Below, piece after piece: positions 16,587-25,782 of a DNA stretch of 61,243 nucleotides. The position numbers and the translations under genes were made by a program. The first letter of the stretch is position 1; every line of letters starts with the position of its first letter. The stretch comes from an uncultured Eubacterium sp. (GTDB lineage: Bacteria > Bacillota > Clostridia > Lachnospirales > Lachnospiraceae), in the NCBI GenBank assembly GCA_934351445.1, contig CAKRIZ010000008.1:1-61243 (forward strand), given 5' to 3'. The notes below the pieces were generated by a model. That model made no database searches and was not told the DNA's origin. It saw only the letters and a list, made by a program, of their open reading frames with translations.

Positions 16587-18653
16587 TTACTGTCTGAATC
16601 CCTTACTCGTCTTGATGATCACCTTATCAAAGATCATGAACATAGACGGCAGAATGAAAATAACTACAAACATACTGATGATCGCGCCTCGTGACATCAA
16701 AATACACAGAGAACTGATCATATCGATATTGGAGTACACACCAACACCGAAGGTTGCCGAGAAGAAGCTGAGTGCACTGACGATAATGGACTGGATAGAT
16801 CCCTGCAGTGCCTGTGTAATTGCCTCTTTTTTCTCTAATCCATCATAACGTGCATTCTTGTACTTATTCGTCATCAGGATCGCATAATCGACGGTCGCTC
16901 CTAACTGAATCGTACCGATGACGATAGATGCGATAAACGGAAGTACCGTACCGGTATATGCCGGAATACCCATATTAATAAAGATCGCAAATTCAATCAC
17001 AGCCACCAGAATGATCGGAAGGCTGATGGACTTAAATACAAAGAAGATAATGACGAAGATCGCTACGATTGATACCGCACTGACACGTGCAAAGTCCTCA
17101 TTTGTAATGTTAATCAGATCCTTGGTACACGGTGCTTCACCGATCAGCATACCTTTGGTATCATATTTATCCAGAATCTCATCCAGTTTGTCGCACTGTG
17201 CATTGACTTCATCTGAGGCAACCGCATATTCGGAGCTGACCATGAGCAGCTCATATTCATCATTCTGTACAACTTTCAAAAGATCGGAAGGCAGCATCTC
17301 CTTCGGGAAACCAGCCCCTAAGATTGCCTCGAGACCAATCGTTGCCTTCACACCATCTACTTCATTTACCTCATCAATCATCTCTACGACATCCTTGGTC
17401 GGTAATGAACTGTCGATCAGGTAGATATGGGTTGCATTCATATCGAAGCTGTCTTCCAGCTTCTGGTTTGCAACGATACTCGGCAGATCCTTCGGCAATG
17501 TTCCTGCCAGGTCATAATATACATCCGTGTGTGTATATCCATAAAGTGCAGGGAATAAAATAATCACAAATGCTGCGATAAACCATTTATAATGACGGAC
17601 AACCCATCCGGCGATACGTCCAAGATCCGGGATGACCGCACGATGTCTGGTCTTTTGCACCGCTTTATCAAAGATCAGGATCATAGCAGGCAGGATCGTC
17701 ACGCATCCAATCACACCGAATACAACACCCTTCGCCATGACAATACCCAGATCCAGACCTAACGTGAAACTCATAAAGCAAAGCGCTACGAATCCGGCGA
17801 CTGTCGTAATAGAGCTGCCGACTACTGAAGTGATCGTATTGGTAATGGCATTCGCCATTGCTTCCTTATGGTCATCCGTATTTGCACATTCTTCTTCATA
17901 ACTGTGCCACAGGAAGATGGAGTAGTCCATCGTGACACCGAGCTGCAATACCGCCGCCAGCGCCTGCGTCACATAGGAGATCTCTCCCTGCATGATATTT
18001 GTTCCCAGATTATAGATAATTGCCATTCCGATACTCAGCAGGAAGAATACCGGAACAACCGCAGAATCCATCGTGAGTGACAAAACTACGATAGCGAGAA
18101 TCACCGCGATCAGTACATAAATCGGAACCTCTTTATCAGACAGATCCTTGATATCCGTAATGACTGCTGACATACCACTCACAAAGCACTGTCCATCTGC
18201 CAGCTTACGGATCTCTTTGACAGCATCCATCGTTTCATCCTCTGACATTCCTGTGTCATAGAGGACTGCCATCAATGTCGAATCTGTATCATCATTATTG
18301 AATACTTCATAGATTTCCTTGGGCAGCACCTCCATCGGAAGTGACAGATCCGCGATGGTATCGTACCATACGACCTGTTTTACATGCGGCACCTCCTCGA
18401 TCTTTCGCTCCAGTGCCACTACATCCTTGTTTTCCATTCCCTCTACCACGCATAGTGAAAATGCGCCGATGCCGAAATCATCTTTTAAGATCTCCTGACC
18501 TTTCATTGTCTCGATCTCATCCGGCAGATAGGAGAGAATATCATAGTTTACTCTCGTGTTGAAATAGCCGATCGCTGACGGAACCAGCAGTACGATTGAT
18601 AAAATCAAAATCAGCACGCGACATTTCACAACTCCCTTACCAAACTTCTTCAT
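16587..18653 (-). CDS. MMPL-family RND transporter
   Basis: The protein has 688 residues with 12 predicted helices in the RND pattern: helix 1, a large outer loop (about 35-165), five helices, a linker, helix 7 (about 350), a second outer loop (about 370-500), then five helices. LGVTMDYSIFLWHSYEEE and LGATVDYAILMTNKYKNAR contain the Asp-Tyr pairs that drive proton coupling in this family. It probably exports a lipid or hydrophobic compound. It is followed by the heptad-repeat partner and preceded by a TetR gene with an operator-like palindrome. Confidence 0.92.
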   Translation of the reverse strand: MKKFGKGVVKCRVLILILSIVLLVPSAIGYFNTRVNYDILSYLPDEIETMKGQEILKDDFGIGAFSLCVVEGMENKDVVALERKIEEVPHVKQVVWYDTIADLSLPMEVLPKEIYEVFNNDDTDSTLMAVLYDTGMSEDETMDAVKEIRKLADGQCFVSGMSAVITDIKDLSDKEVPIYVLIAVILAIVVLSLTMDSAVVPVFFLLSIGMAIIYNLGTNIMQGEISYVTQALAAVLQLGVTMDYSIFLWHSYEEECANTDDHKEAMANAITNTITSVVGSSITTVAGFVALCFMSFTLGLDLGIVMAKGVVFGVIGCVTILPAMILIFDKAVQKTRHRAVIPDLGRIAGWVVRHYKWFIAAFVIILFPALYGYTHTDVYYDLAGTLPKDLPSIVANQKLEDSFDMNATHIYLIDSSLPTKDVVEMIDEVNEVDGVKATIGLEAILGAGFPKEMLPSDLLKVVQNDEYELLMVSSEYAVASDEVNAQCDKLDEILDKYDTKGMLIGEAPCTKDLINITNEDFARVSAVSIVAIFVIIFFVFKSISLPIILVAVIEFAIFINMGIPAYTGTVLPFIASIVIGTIQLGATVDYAILMTNKYKNARYDGLEKKEAITQALQGSIQSIIVSALSFFSATFGVGVYSNIDMISSLCILMSRGAIISMFVVIFILPSMFMIFDKVIIKTSKGFRQ

Positions 18654-18720
18654 CCTTTTTATTCACCCTTTCTTTTTGCTGATACTGCTTACTCACAGTA
18701 GCTTTCATCTAAAAGGAGTA

Positions 18721-18830
18721 TAAAAAAAACGACTGAATACTTCCATATTCAATCGCATTTTGCTGTCACAGTCTATTATACAATTTTTTATATCTGTAAA
18801 ATCCGCTATACAAATGACTTCGTTTGTATA
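18721..18830 (-). promoter_or_regulatory. Operator, promoter and terminator hairpin ahead of the MMPL operon
   Basis: Three elements lie in the 192-bp gap. A perfect palindrome TATACAAA-N8-TTTGTATA (18807-18830) looks like a TetR operator. A minus-strand TATAAT (18775-18780) follows, with weak -35 candidates. A stem CGATTGAATA/TATTCAGTCG (18730-18755) then leads into eight T on the minus strand (18722-18729), an intrinsic terminator. It may end the tetR transcript or attenuate the MMPL operon. Confidence 0.6.
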
Positions 18831-18845
18831 TATGTAACAGTTTGT

Positions 18846-19412
18846 CTAAAATTCCCGGATCGCCTGTTCCATCGAATGGCTCATCAGATACTCATATGTG
18901 TCTGCCATCTCCTGTGCCGGAATCGTCATACCCTGTCTGATCCATACCTTCACCGCATAACACATGGATCTGGCATAATGCTCTGCCAGCATATCTACAC
19001 TCATCCACGGAAATTTCCCGTTTTTCTGGCGCGGATGTTCTGAAAAAATCTCCACAAGCACATTCTGGATACACCTGACGACCATGTCCTCAAAGCTGAC
19101 CGGTCCATCCATCCTGCTCAGCCTGCTGTAAAATTCTTTTTCCCGCAGGAGACTCGTAAAGATGAGCAGGACTGCCTGATTCGTCAGTCCGTTCCTGATC
19201 AGCGGATGCGCCGGTTCCAGAATCTCCGTGCATATGATCCACTCCAGCAATTCATATTTATCCTGAAAATGATTATAAAATGTCGGTCGAATGACTCCCG
19301 CCTTGTCCGTGATCTCCTTGATCGTGATCTTTTCTACCGGCTTCGTCAGCACCAGTGCTTTGATGCTGTCTGCAAGAATCTGATTCGTCGTGTTCTTATT
19401 CTGATTCACCAT
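18846..19412 (-). CDS. TetR/AcrR-family regulator
   Basis: The protein has 188 residues with an N-terminal HTH (about 15-55: KITIKEITDKAGVIRPTFYN, followed by HFQDKYELLEW) typical of TetR. The rest is an all-helical ligand domain of the short type found next to exporters. It lies 2 nt after yjbQ and 192 nt before the MMPL operon, with a matching palindrome between them, so repression of the exporter is the likely role. The ligand is unknown. Confidence 0.9.
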   Translation of the reverse strand: MVNQNKNTTNQILADSIKALVLTKPVEKITIKEITDKAGVIRPTFYNHFQDKYELLEWIICTEILEPAHPLIRNGLTNQAVLLIFTSLLREKEFYSRLSRMDGPVSFEDMVVRCIQNVLVEIFSEHPRQKNGKFPWMSVDMLAEHYARSMCYAVKVWIRQGMTIPAQEMADTYEYLMSHSMEQAIREF

Positions 19413-19414
19413 AA

Positions 19415-19822
19415 CTATAAATCTTCCATAAATTTCACGCGCACTTTGCGTTTTCTGCTGCCATCAAACTCCATCAGATAGATGCTCTGCCAACTGCCGA
19501 GCACCAGTCTGCCATCCTCCACCGGTACTGTCAATGATACGCCGGCCAGCATAGAGGCCAGATGTGCCGCAAAATTCCCCTCCAGATTATGATATCCACG
19601 CTCATCACCTGTCAGCATATGCACTGCCTTCGTCAGATCGACCGCCAGATAAGGATCTCTGTTTTCCGAGATCAAAAGTCCTGCCGTTGTATGCGGTAAA
19701 AATAACGTGCAGATCCCCGACTTTATGCCACATTCCTTTGCCAGCCGCTGCACTTCGGCGGTGATATCCTGCATCTGTATATGCCCTTCGGTCTGTATGT
19801 ACATTGTATAGAGTGTTCCCAT
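19415..19822 (-). CDS. yjbQ: YjbQ-family protein (UPF0047)
   Basis: The protein has 135 residues covering the whole family domain, with the conserved stretches GICTLFLPHTTAGLLISEN (about 38-56), ERGYHNLEGNFAAHLASML with metal-binding histidines (about 75-93) and LGSWQSIYLMEFDG. Family members bind a metal and some show weak thiamine-phosphate synthase activity; the physiological role is not settled. It is sandwiched between a small hypothetical gene and tetR, with a 2-nt gap to tetR. Confidence 0.9.
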   Translation of the reverse strand: MGTLYTMYIQTEGHIQMQDITAEVQRLAKECGIKSGICTLFLPHTTAGLLISENRDPYLAVDLTKAVHMLTGDERGYHNLEGNFAAHLASMLAGVSLTVPVEDGRLVLGSWQSIYLMEFDGSRKRKVRVKFMEDL

Positions 19823-19862
19823 GTCACTGAACTCCTGTCAATCTCCCGGCTGCCGGTGTGCA

Positions 19863-20093
19863 TCATTCATCAAACTCCACTGTGACAAAAAATCCCTTTG
19901 GTGTCTCCTTGATCTCCCTGACGGTTCCCTCCGTACAGGTCAGGCGCTCACGAAACGTATAATTCGCAGACATCGCATAGGCATTGCCTAATGTGTAATA
20001 GTAAGAATTCGGTAACTTACCCTCTGTCACGGATAATACTTCACCCTCCTTCACCAGTCCGGTGCGCTCCATTTTAAACTCCATTTCACGCAT
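19863..20093 (-). CDS. Small hypothetical protein, 76 residues
   Basis: A beta-rich soluble protein with no signal peptide, containing GEVLSVTEGKLPNSYYYTLG and a C-terminal GFFVTVEFDE. I do not recognise it. The ATG at 20091-20093 has AGAGGTG 9 nt upstream. It is on the same strand as yjbQ, 40 nt away, and codon use looks native. It may be co-transcribed with yjbQ and tetR. Confidence 0.7.
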   Translation of the reverse strand: MREMEFKMERTGLVKEGEVLSVTEGKLPNSYYYTLGNAYAMSANYTFRERLTCTEGTVREIKETPKGFFVTVEFDE

Positions 20094-20311
20094 GATTTCT
20101 TACACCTCTTGCCCACTAGCATACAACAAAAATGTCAAAAAGTCTATTCTATTTTTATCTGCCTGCCGCACCCTGACATTGTAAATATTGCACAATTTTT
20201 CTCAATACTACTTCGTAGGCTTTCACAATTTACATTTTGCCCTATAGCTGTTATGGTTAAATCAGGTCTTGCAGATCCCCTTGCCTATATAAAAATATAA
20301 GGAGGATCTAT

Positions 20312-21190
20312 ATGTTACAGAACCAACCACACCCCGCCATGCGCATACGCCGGCATAGACACTCACGTCATCCGGCTGTATACGTATTATCAGGTATTTT
20401 ATTTTTCTTTTTTTCTGTCTGCAGCCTGGTGCTGCAGCCGCCGGCCACAGTTCAGGCCGCATCGAGCGATCCGCCGCCGTTTATCCTGCTTTCCCACTAC
20501 CATGCATCGATTCCGATTGATGGTCAGTTTACACTGATTGCAGTCTGTTCAAACGGCGCATTTCCTCGCTTTTCCAGCAGTAAATCATCGATTGCAAGCG
20601 TCAACACCTACGGTGTTGTCACCGGCAGGAAATCAGGCACGTGCACAATCACTGCCAAGGTTCGTGGCGCGGAAGCCAGCTGCAAGGTGACAGTTGAAAA
20701 ATCTACCGTCACGATCGACAAGACCAGCGTTTCCATCGAAAACGGTGTGAGCATCCCGCTCACGGCAACCGTATCGACCGGCCACGATGTGGTGTGGAGA
20801 TCGTCTGCATCCTCGATCGCTGCTGTCGACGAGGATGGTATCGTTACCGCTAAAAAATGCGGCAGCGCAATCATTCGCGCTACCGCTGACGGTGTCACTG
20901 CCAAATGCCGGGTGACTGTCCGAAAGCCGACGCTGTCACTCAGCCACTCCAGTATCACACTCTATCCGGATGATACCTTTTCTCTGACTGTCCGATGTTC
21001 GTCCAACCGGCCAATCAGTTTTCGTTCATCTTCCTCTGCAACTGCCAGTGTCGATGAGAACGGTCAGATCTATGCCCATAAAAAGGGAACTGCGACGATC
21101 ACTGTCAAAGTAGACGGTGTCAGCCGTACCTGTAAAGTCACTGTCAAGCCGTTAGAAACATCTGCGGCACTGGCATCCCATTCTCTATAA
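20312..21190 (+). CDS. Secreted Ig-like (Big2) domain protein
   Basis: The protein has 292 residues, with a signal or anchor segment at about 25-50 ending in VQAAS. Two or three Big2 Ig-like repeats follow (about 55-130, 130-210, 210-285), each ending in a form of GTCTITAKVRGAEASCKVTV and containing a SIASVN/SIAAVD turn. Big2 domains bind surfaces or serve as spacers in adhesins; this one has no other domain and no LPXTG, so it is probably released or held by its N-terminal anchor. AAGGAGG lies 6 nt before the ATG. It stands alone between minus-strand genes. Confidence 0.85.
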   Translation: MLQNQPHPAMRIRRHRHSRHPAVYVLSGILFFFFSVCSLVLQPPATVQAASSDPPPFILLSHYHASIPIDGQFTLIAVCSNGAFPRFSSSKSSIASVNTYGVVTGRKSGTCTITAKVRGAEASCKVTVEKSTVTIDKTSVSIENGVSIPLTATVSTGHDVVWRSSASSIAAVDEDGIVTAKKCGSAIIRATADGVTAKCRVTVRKPTLSLSHSSITLYPDDTFSLTVRCSSNRPISFRSSSSATASVDENGQIYAHKKGTATITVKVDGVSRTCKVTVKPLETSAALASHSL

Positions 21191-21267
21191 CCCATAAACC
21201 CGGGGATCTGCAGACCTATCTATTTCGTAACTGTTCAGCACTCACAGTTACTCTATTTCTATAAAAA

Positions 21268-22143
21268 TTATGCCCCTACCTGAACGCGGGTATTCGCCGG
21301 AACGCTGGACGTGATAAACGCCCCGCCTCCAATCGTAGAATTATCTCCAACAACCGTCTCGCCGCCGAGAATACTGGCATTTGAATATACGGTCACATTA
21401 TTGCCGATCGTCGGATGACGCTTGACATCAGCGAGCAGCTGTCCCTTGCGTGTTGAGAGTGCACCGAGCGTCACGCCCTGATACAGCTTCACATTGTTGC
21501 CGATCTCCGTCGTCTCACCGACTACCACTCCGGTTCCGTGATCGATAAAGAAATATTCTCCGATCGTCGCTCCGGGATTGATATCGATTCCTGTGCCTGA
21601 ATGTGCATATTCCGTCATCATACGCGGAATGTACGGTACATGGCTCACATACAATTCATGCGCGATACGATACACAAAGATCGCAAAAAATCCGGGATAG
21701 CAGAAGATAATCTCTTCTTTGCTTTTTGCAGCGGGATCTCCGTCAAAACCTGCCTGTACATCCTTGAGCAGCAGTTCCTGCAAAGCAGGCACACGCGCTG
21801 CGAAACGGCAGCTGATATCTTCAGCCTGCGCAAACAGTTCTTCCTGCGTCATCTGCTCATGATCCGCACACTCCAGCGCCGTCATGATCAATTTGCGCAT
21901 TTTATGAATGGCACTGCTGAATTTATAAGCAACATAATCGTCCAGACTCTCACCCAGTCCGTCTTCCTGCTCCATGAATCCGGCGAACATCACACATCGG
22001 AGCTCTTTAACCAGTTCTTTTACCTTGTCTCTGCTGGGGAGTCTTTTTCCTTCGGCTGCCCGGAGCAACTCGTGTGTCGCGTAATTTTTTCTGATATCCT
22101 GAATTGCGTGATTGAACAACTCCTGATTTTCTTTTTGTTTCAT
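21268..22143 (-). CDS. cysE: Serine O-acetyltransferase EpsC/CysE
   Basis: The protein has 291 residues: an N-terminal helical domain (1-165) and a left-handed beta-helix with hexapeptide repeats (about 180-285) including [19 protein letters not shown] and [17 protein letters not shown]. It makes O-acetylserine for cysteine synthesis. It is longer than E. coli CysE and matches the EpsC-like form. The first 137 bp of the gene overlap the 3' end of rlmD in another frame. The ATG at 22141-22143 gives the normal family N-terminus, so the overlap looks real. Confidence 0.9.
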   Translation of the reverse strand: MKQKENQELFNHAIQDIRKNYATHELLRAAEGKRLPSRDKVKELVKELRCVMFAGFMEQEDGLGESLDDYVAYKFSSAIHKMRKLIMTALECADHEQMTQEELFAQAEDISCRFAARVPALQELLLKDVQAGFDGDPAAKSKEEIIFCYPGFFAIFVYRIAHELYVSHVPYIPRMMTEYAHSGTGIDINPGATIGEYFFIDHGTGVVVGETTEIGNNVKLYQGVTLGALSTRKGQLLADVKRHPTIGNNVTVYSNASILGGETVVGDNSTIGGGAFITSSVPANTRVQVGA

Positions 22144-23341
22144 TTACTCGCCCCGTCCTCTCTAATAAAACTACGGTTTCTATGTCATCGGTATAAGGGA
22201 ACATATCTACCGGTTGACATTTTTTCGGCTGATAACCGATTTTTTTCATATATTCAATATCTCTGCCCAGCGTCTGCGGATCACAGGATACATATACGAC
22301 CCGCTTTGGTGCCAGCGCCGCTACTGCATCCATAAATGACGGATTGCTGCCACTGCGCGGCGGATCCATGAACACAACATCCACGTGCACACGTTCCGAC
22401 GGTGGTGCTGCCGCCAGAAGTCTCATGAAATCGCCGGCATCTTCATTATAAAATGTAATATTTTTACATTTGTTGCGTCTGGCATTGATGATCGCATCTT
22501 TCACTGCCGATGGGTTCAGTTCTACACCTATGACCTGCCCGGCATGTGCTGCCGCAGTCATTCCTATCGTTCCTATACCACAATATGCATCGAGCACCGT
22601 CTCCTTGCCTGTCAGATCCGCATATGAGACGGCAGTCTCATACAACCGCTTTGTCTGCACAGAATTGATCTGATAAAAAGAATTCGGTGAGATCCGGTAA
22701 CGATTCCCACACAACTCATCCTCTATATACCCCTTTCCATAGAGTACAATATTGCGGTCACCAAGCACCATACTTGTATGGCGGTCATTCACATTGAGTA
22801 CCACTGTCGTAATCTGTGGATGTGCGCTGCGAAGTGCTTTTACAAAATGATTTTTATCCGGCAGTATCGGTGAAGAGAGCACTAGTACAACCATGATTTC
22901 TCCAGTCGCATGTGCCGTCCGCACCATCACATGACGCAGCAGGCCGTATCCGGTATCCTCATCATAGATCTTGATCTTAAAATCCCGGATCAGACCCCGG
23001 ATCGTTGCGATGATCTCGTCTGCACGCTCATCTTCTATCATGCAGTGATCCACCGGTATAATACGATGTGTACCACTCGCATAGACACCGCTGATCACCT
23101 TTCCTTTTTTATCCCGTCCGAATGCCGCATGCACTTTATTCCGGTAATGCATGGGATCTGCCATCCCCATGACCGGATGTACTTTCACTCCACTGACACA
23201 TTTCGCTACCAGCACACGTTTTTTCTCCAGCTGGTCACGATAGGACATGCCCTGCAGCTGACAACCACCGCATTTTTTTGCAACCGGACAGATCTGCATT
23301 TTTTTATCTGATATTTTTTCCATATTTATGTCTATGTTCAT
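22007..23341 (-). CDS. rlmD: 23S rRNA (uracil-5-)-methyltransferase, RlmD-like
   Basis: The start at 23341 (MNIDINMEK) has AGAGGA 6 nt upstream and gives 444 residues. Cysteines in [17 protein letters not shown] mark the 4Fe-4S cluster, [15 protein letters not shown] is the SAM motif, FMDPPRSG and [14 protein letters not shown] carry the catalytic residues. There is no N-terminal TRAM domain, as in short clostridial versions. About 45 extra Arg/Lys/Gln-rich residues after [11 protein letters not shown] extend into the cysE frame, giving a 137-bp overlap. The rRNA site is inferred; TrmA-like tRNA activity is less likely. Confidence 0.9.
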   Translation of the reverse strand: MNIDINMEKISDKKMQICPVAKKCGGCQLQGMSYRDQLEKKRVLVAKCVSGVKVHPVMGMADPMHYRNKVHAAFGRDKKGKVISGVYASGTHRIIPVDHCMIEDERADEIIATIRGLIRDFKIKIYDEDTGYGLLRHVMVRTAHATGEIMVVLVLSSPILPDKNHFVKALRSAHPQITTVVLNVNDRHTSMVLGDRNIVLYGKGYIEDELCGNRYRISPNSFYQINSVQTKRLYETAVSYADLTGKETVLDAYCGIGTIGMTAAAHAGQVIGVELNPSAVKDAIINARRNKCKNITFYNEDAGDFMRLLAAAPPSERVHVDVVFMDPPRSGSNPSFMDAVAALAPKRVVYVSCDPQTLGRDIEYMKKIGYQPKKCQPVDMFPYTDDIETVVLLERTGRVNETKRKSGVVQSRNSGYQKKLRDTRVAPGSRRKKTPQQRQGKRTG

Positions 23342-23451
23342 AGCCATTCCTCTGACAATCAACGATTTCAAACCTATCCTATAGACTACCACATCCCCCC
23401 GTTTCCGACAACCGTATTTTTTATATAGGAAGATTCCCAGACTCTTTCTCA

Positions 23452-23488
23452 TTGACTTTTTTGTCAAACATGGTATAGTCAAACATGG
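23452..23488 (+). promoter_or_regulatory. sigI promoter with an 11-bp direct repeat
   Basis: TTGACT (23452-23457), a 16-bp spacer and TATAGT (23474-23479) form a promoter 44 nt before sigI. GTCAAACATGG occurs twice, at 23463-23473 and 23478-23488, a 15-bp step that brackets the -10. The pair may bind a regulator. It does not resemble the ACCCCC/CGWA-type promoters reported for SigI. Confidence 0.55.
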
Positions 23489-23522
23489 AGTTTTTGTACC
23501 TATAGAGTATAAGGAGCAATCT

Positions 23523-24221
23523 ATGTTTTCCAATATGGGAGAAAAAGCACTCGAAGCAGCCAGAACCGAAGAAGGCCGCAGTGCTTTTATCACACAGAAC
23601 GAAAAATACATCATAAGCTGCGCCAGTCGATTTACCAAACGCTATATTACCAAAAGCGATGATGAATGGTCCATTGCACTGATCGCATTTTCCAATGCGA
23701 TGGATACATATGAAGCGGATAAAGGGAACTTCCAGTCTTATGCAAGACTGTTGATTGAGCGCCGCCTGACTGATTATATCCGCAGTCAGGCTCGTTTTTC
23801 GGGTGAACAGACCACAGAACCATACGTCTTTGAAGGCAATGTCGATGAAGACGGCGAGAATTCTGCTTATCAACTGCACATCGTCCGTGCGACGAGCACG
23901 AGTGACGAGAATCCGATCCGTGACGAGATCCTTGCCCTGAACGATATTCTCTCCGGCTATGACATCTCATTTATGGATCTGACAAGCTGCTCGCCAAAGG
24001 CTGCCAAGACAAAAAATGCCTGTGGTGAAGCCGTCAGCTATCTCTCAAAATCAGAGGAACTCATGAGTAAAATGCGCAGTACACGGCTGTTTCCAATAAA
24101 AAATATTGCAGAAAATACGAAAGTACCCCGAAAAATACTCGAGCGGCATCGTAAATATATAATAGCTGCAGTGGAAATCTTAGGCAATGATTTTCCGCTG
24201 TTACAGGAATATATCCGATAA
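23523..24221 (+). CDS. sigI: RNA polymerase sigma factor SigI
   Basis: The protein has 232 residues of the SigI family: a sigma-70 region 2 (about 25-85, SDDEWSIALIAFSNAMDTYE and GNFQSYARLLIERRLTDYIR) and the unusual SigI C-terminal DNA-binding domain (about 175-230, IAENTKVPRKILERHRKYII). SigI factors respond to heat or, in cellulolytic Clostridia, to polysaccharides sensed by the partner RsgI. AAGGAGCAATCT precedes the ATG. It is 52 nt upstream of rsgI. Confidence 0.92.
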   Translation: MFSNMGEKALEAARTEEGRSAFITQNEKYIISCASRFTKRYITKSDDEWSIALIAFSNAMDTYEADKGNFQSYARLLIERRLTDYIRSQARFSGEQTTEPYVFEGNVDEDGENSAYQLHIVRATSTSDENPIRDEILALNDILSGYDISFMDLTSCSPKAAKTKNACGEAVSYLSKSEELMSKMRSTRLFPIKNIAENTKVPRKILERHRKYIIAAVEILGNDFPLLQEYIR

Positions 24222-24273
24222 TTCCGGTGTCTGCCGGATTTCAACATTATAATATTAGAAAGGAGACGGAACG

Positions 24274-25632
24274 ATGAAAGCCGTGATTGTTGATCTGAAA
24301 GACAGCAATGCTGTTATACTTCGTGATGATGGTCGGTTTGAAAAGATTAAAAATAAAAATTATTCCATCGGGCAGGAAATCACGCTTCAATCGCAGGTGC
24401 TTCATTTCCCGAAACAGGCTGTTGTGGCCGCTTCCGCCGCTCTCGCAATCACAGTGTGTGGCGGCATCGGTACTTACACCTGGAGCAATCCGATCTCTTA
24501 TGTCAGCCTGGATATTAATCCATCGATTGCATATTCACTCAATGAATTTAACAGAGTCATTGCCGTAAACGGTATGAACGAGGAGGGCGCCGCCGTCGTA
24601 GACGCGATTAGTTCTTCCTTAAAGAACACTGATATTACGACTGCACTCACAATCACTGTGGAGCAGCTGTCAAACGACGCATATATTGATGCCGGGAACA
24701 CGAATTACATGATCATCGGTGTCTATTCGGATAAGGATAAGAAAGCGTCCGATCTGATGAATACCGTAGATGCGTTTTCAGCATCTACCGTCGATACCTG
24801 TTCTATCACTACTGTTCATGTATCCAAGGAAACAAAAGAGACCGCTGATGCATATGGCATCACCGTAGGCAAAATGGAACTGATCAATGAGATCACCAAT
24901 GTAGCTTCTGATCCGCAGGATGTTGATCCTGTCGCACTGGCAGATCTGAGTGTCGCTCAGCTCGAACAGACAAAAGCTGCCGCTGCTACCGGAGCATCCG
25001 TATCCAGCGCAGTCGCATCCGCAACACCTGATGCATCGCATGATTCTGATGATCAGACAGACGTTGCTCCAGCCAGTGTTGAAGATGACCCGAACGCAGT
25101 TGTATCAGACAGCAAGCCCAAGGAATCTGTTGACAGCAGTTCTGCCAAGAAAGATGCAGATACGACTAATACTACTACCGATCAGCCGTCGGACAGCAGT
25201 TCCTCCGCACAGCCGGCAGCTTCGACGGACAACGATGCTGCTTCGGTAACTGGTTCTGCTACAAGCAATACCAATACGAACGCATCCGATACAAACAGCA
25301 CTGATACGAATGGAAATGGATCATCCGCCAAGAAAGACGATACAAAGGATGACAAAAAAGACAATACCACAGAAGGATCTTCCTCAAAGGGTGAGACCGT
25401 ATCCTCTGAAAAGAAGGATGACAGCAGTTCTTCTACAAAAAATGATGATACAACATCCTCCGAAAAGAAGGATGAAAAGAAAGATGAAAAGAAGGACGAA
25501 AAAAAGGACGAGATCATTGAGGATGACAGTTCCCAGACAAACACTGCCCCGCCGGATATGATCCCAGATGAAAACAACTATCCCCCTACGTGGATTGTCG
25601 ACCGATTCAATGAAGGCAATATGCTTAGCTAA
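24274..25632 (+). CDS. rsgI: Anti-sigma-I factor RsgI
   Basis: The protein has 452 residues. Residues 1-45 form the RsgI N-terminal anti-sigma domain (MKAVIVDLKDSNAVILRDDG). A membrane helix lies at about 48-66 (AVVAASAALAITVCGGIG), followed by the conserved periplasmic-type domain (about 70-220) with SYVSLDINPSIAYSLNEFNR. The remaining 220 residues are disordered, rich in Ser, Thr, Asp and Lys, and end in repeated KKDE units. Unlike sensors of cellulolytic Clostridia there is no carbohydrate-binding module, so the trigger may be wall or envelope stress. Confidence 0.9.
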   Translation: MKAVIVDLKDSNAVILRDDGRFEKIKNKNYSIGQEITLQSQVLHFPKQAVVAASAALAITVCGGIGTYTWSNPISYVSLDINPSIAYSLNEFNRVIAVNGMNEEGAAVVDAISSSLKNTDITTALTITVEQLSNDAYIDAGNTNYMIIGVYSDKDKKASDLMNTVDAFSASTVDTCSITTVHVSKETKETADAYGITVGKMELINEITNVASDPQDVDPVALADLSVAQLEQTKAAAATGASVSSAVASATPDASHDSDDQTDVAPASVEDDPNAVVSDSKPKESVDSSSAKKDADTTNTTTDQPSDSSSSAQPAASTDNDAASVTGSATSNTNTNASDTNSTDTNGNGSSAKKDDTKDDKKDNTTEGSSSKGETVSSEKKDDSSSSTKNDDTTSSEKKDEKKDEKKDEKKDEIIEDDSSQTNTAPPDMIPDENNYPPTWIVDRFNEGNMLS

Positions 25633-25651
25633 GCTATTTCCCACATATAAG

Positions 25652-25685
25652 AGCACTTTGCATGATTGATGCAAAGTGCTTTTTT
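25652..25685 (+). terminator. Terminator of sigI-rsgI
   Basis: AGCACTTTGCAT and ATGCAAAGTGCT form a perfect 12-bp stem with a 5-nt loop, followed by TTTTT. Confidence 0.9.
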
Positions 25686-25697
25686 CATGCAATATCA

Positions 25698-25726
25698 TTG
25701 CGCTTCTACAGAAAAAATGGTACGAT
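25698..25726 (+). promoter_or_regulatory. Candidate promoter of the CoA-transferase gene
   Basis: TTGCGC (25698-25703), 17 bp, TACGAT (25721-25726), 56 nt before the start codon. It lies just after the rsgI terminator. Confidence 0.45.
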
Positions 25727-25782
25727 AGTTTACATAGATTGATATAAAAATAACAAGCATTATACAACAAGGAGGATGTCTC

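Noticed and set aside
21227..21251. Terminator between the Big2 gene and cysE
   Set aside because: GTAACTG/CAGTTAC is a 7-bp stem with an 11-nt loop and no proper T-run on either strand.
25182..25577. Long Ser/Phe-rich frame opposite rsgI
   Set aside because: It is the mirror of the repetitive Lys/Asp/Ser codons of rsgI, with no ribosome binding site or homology.
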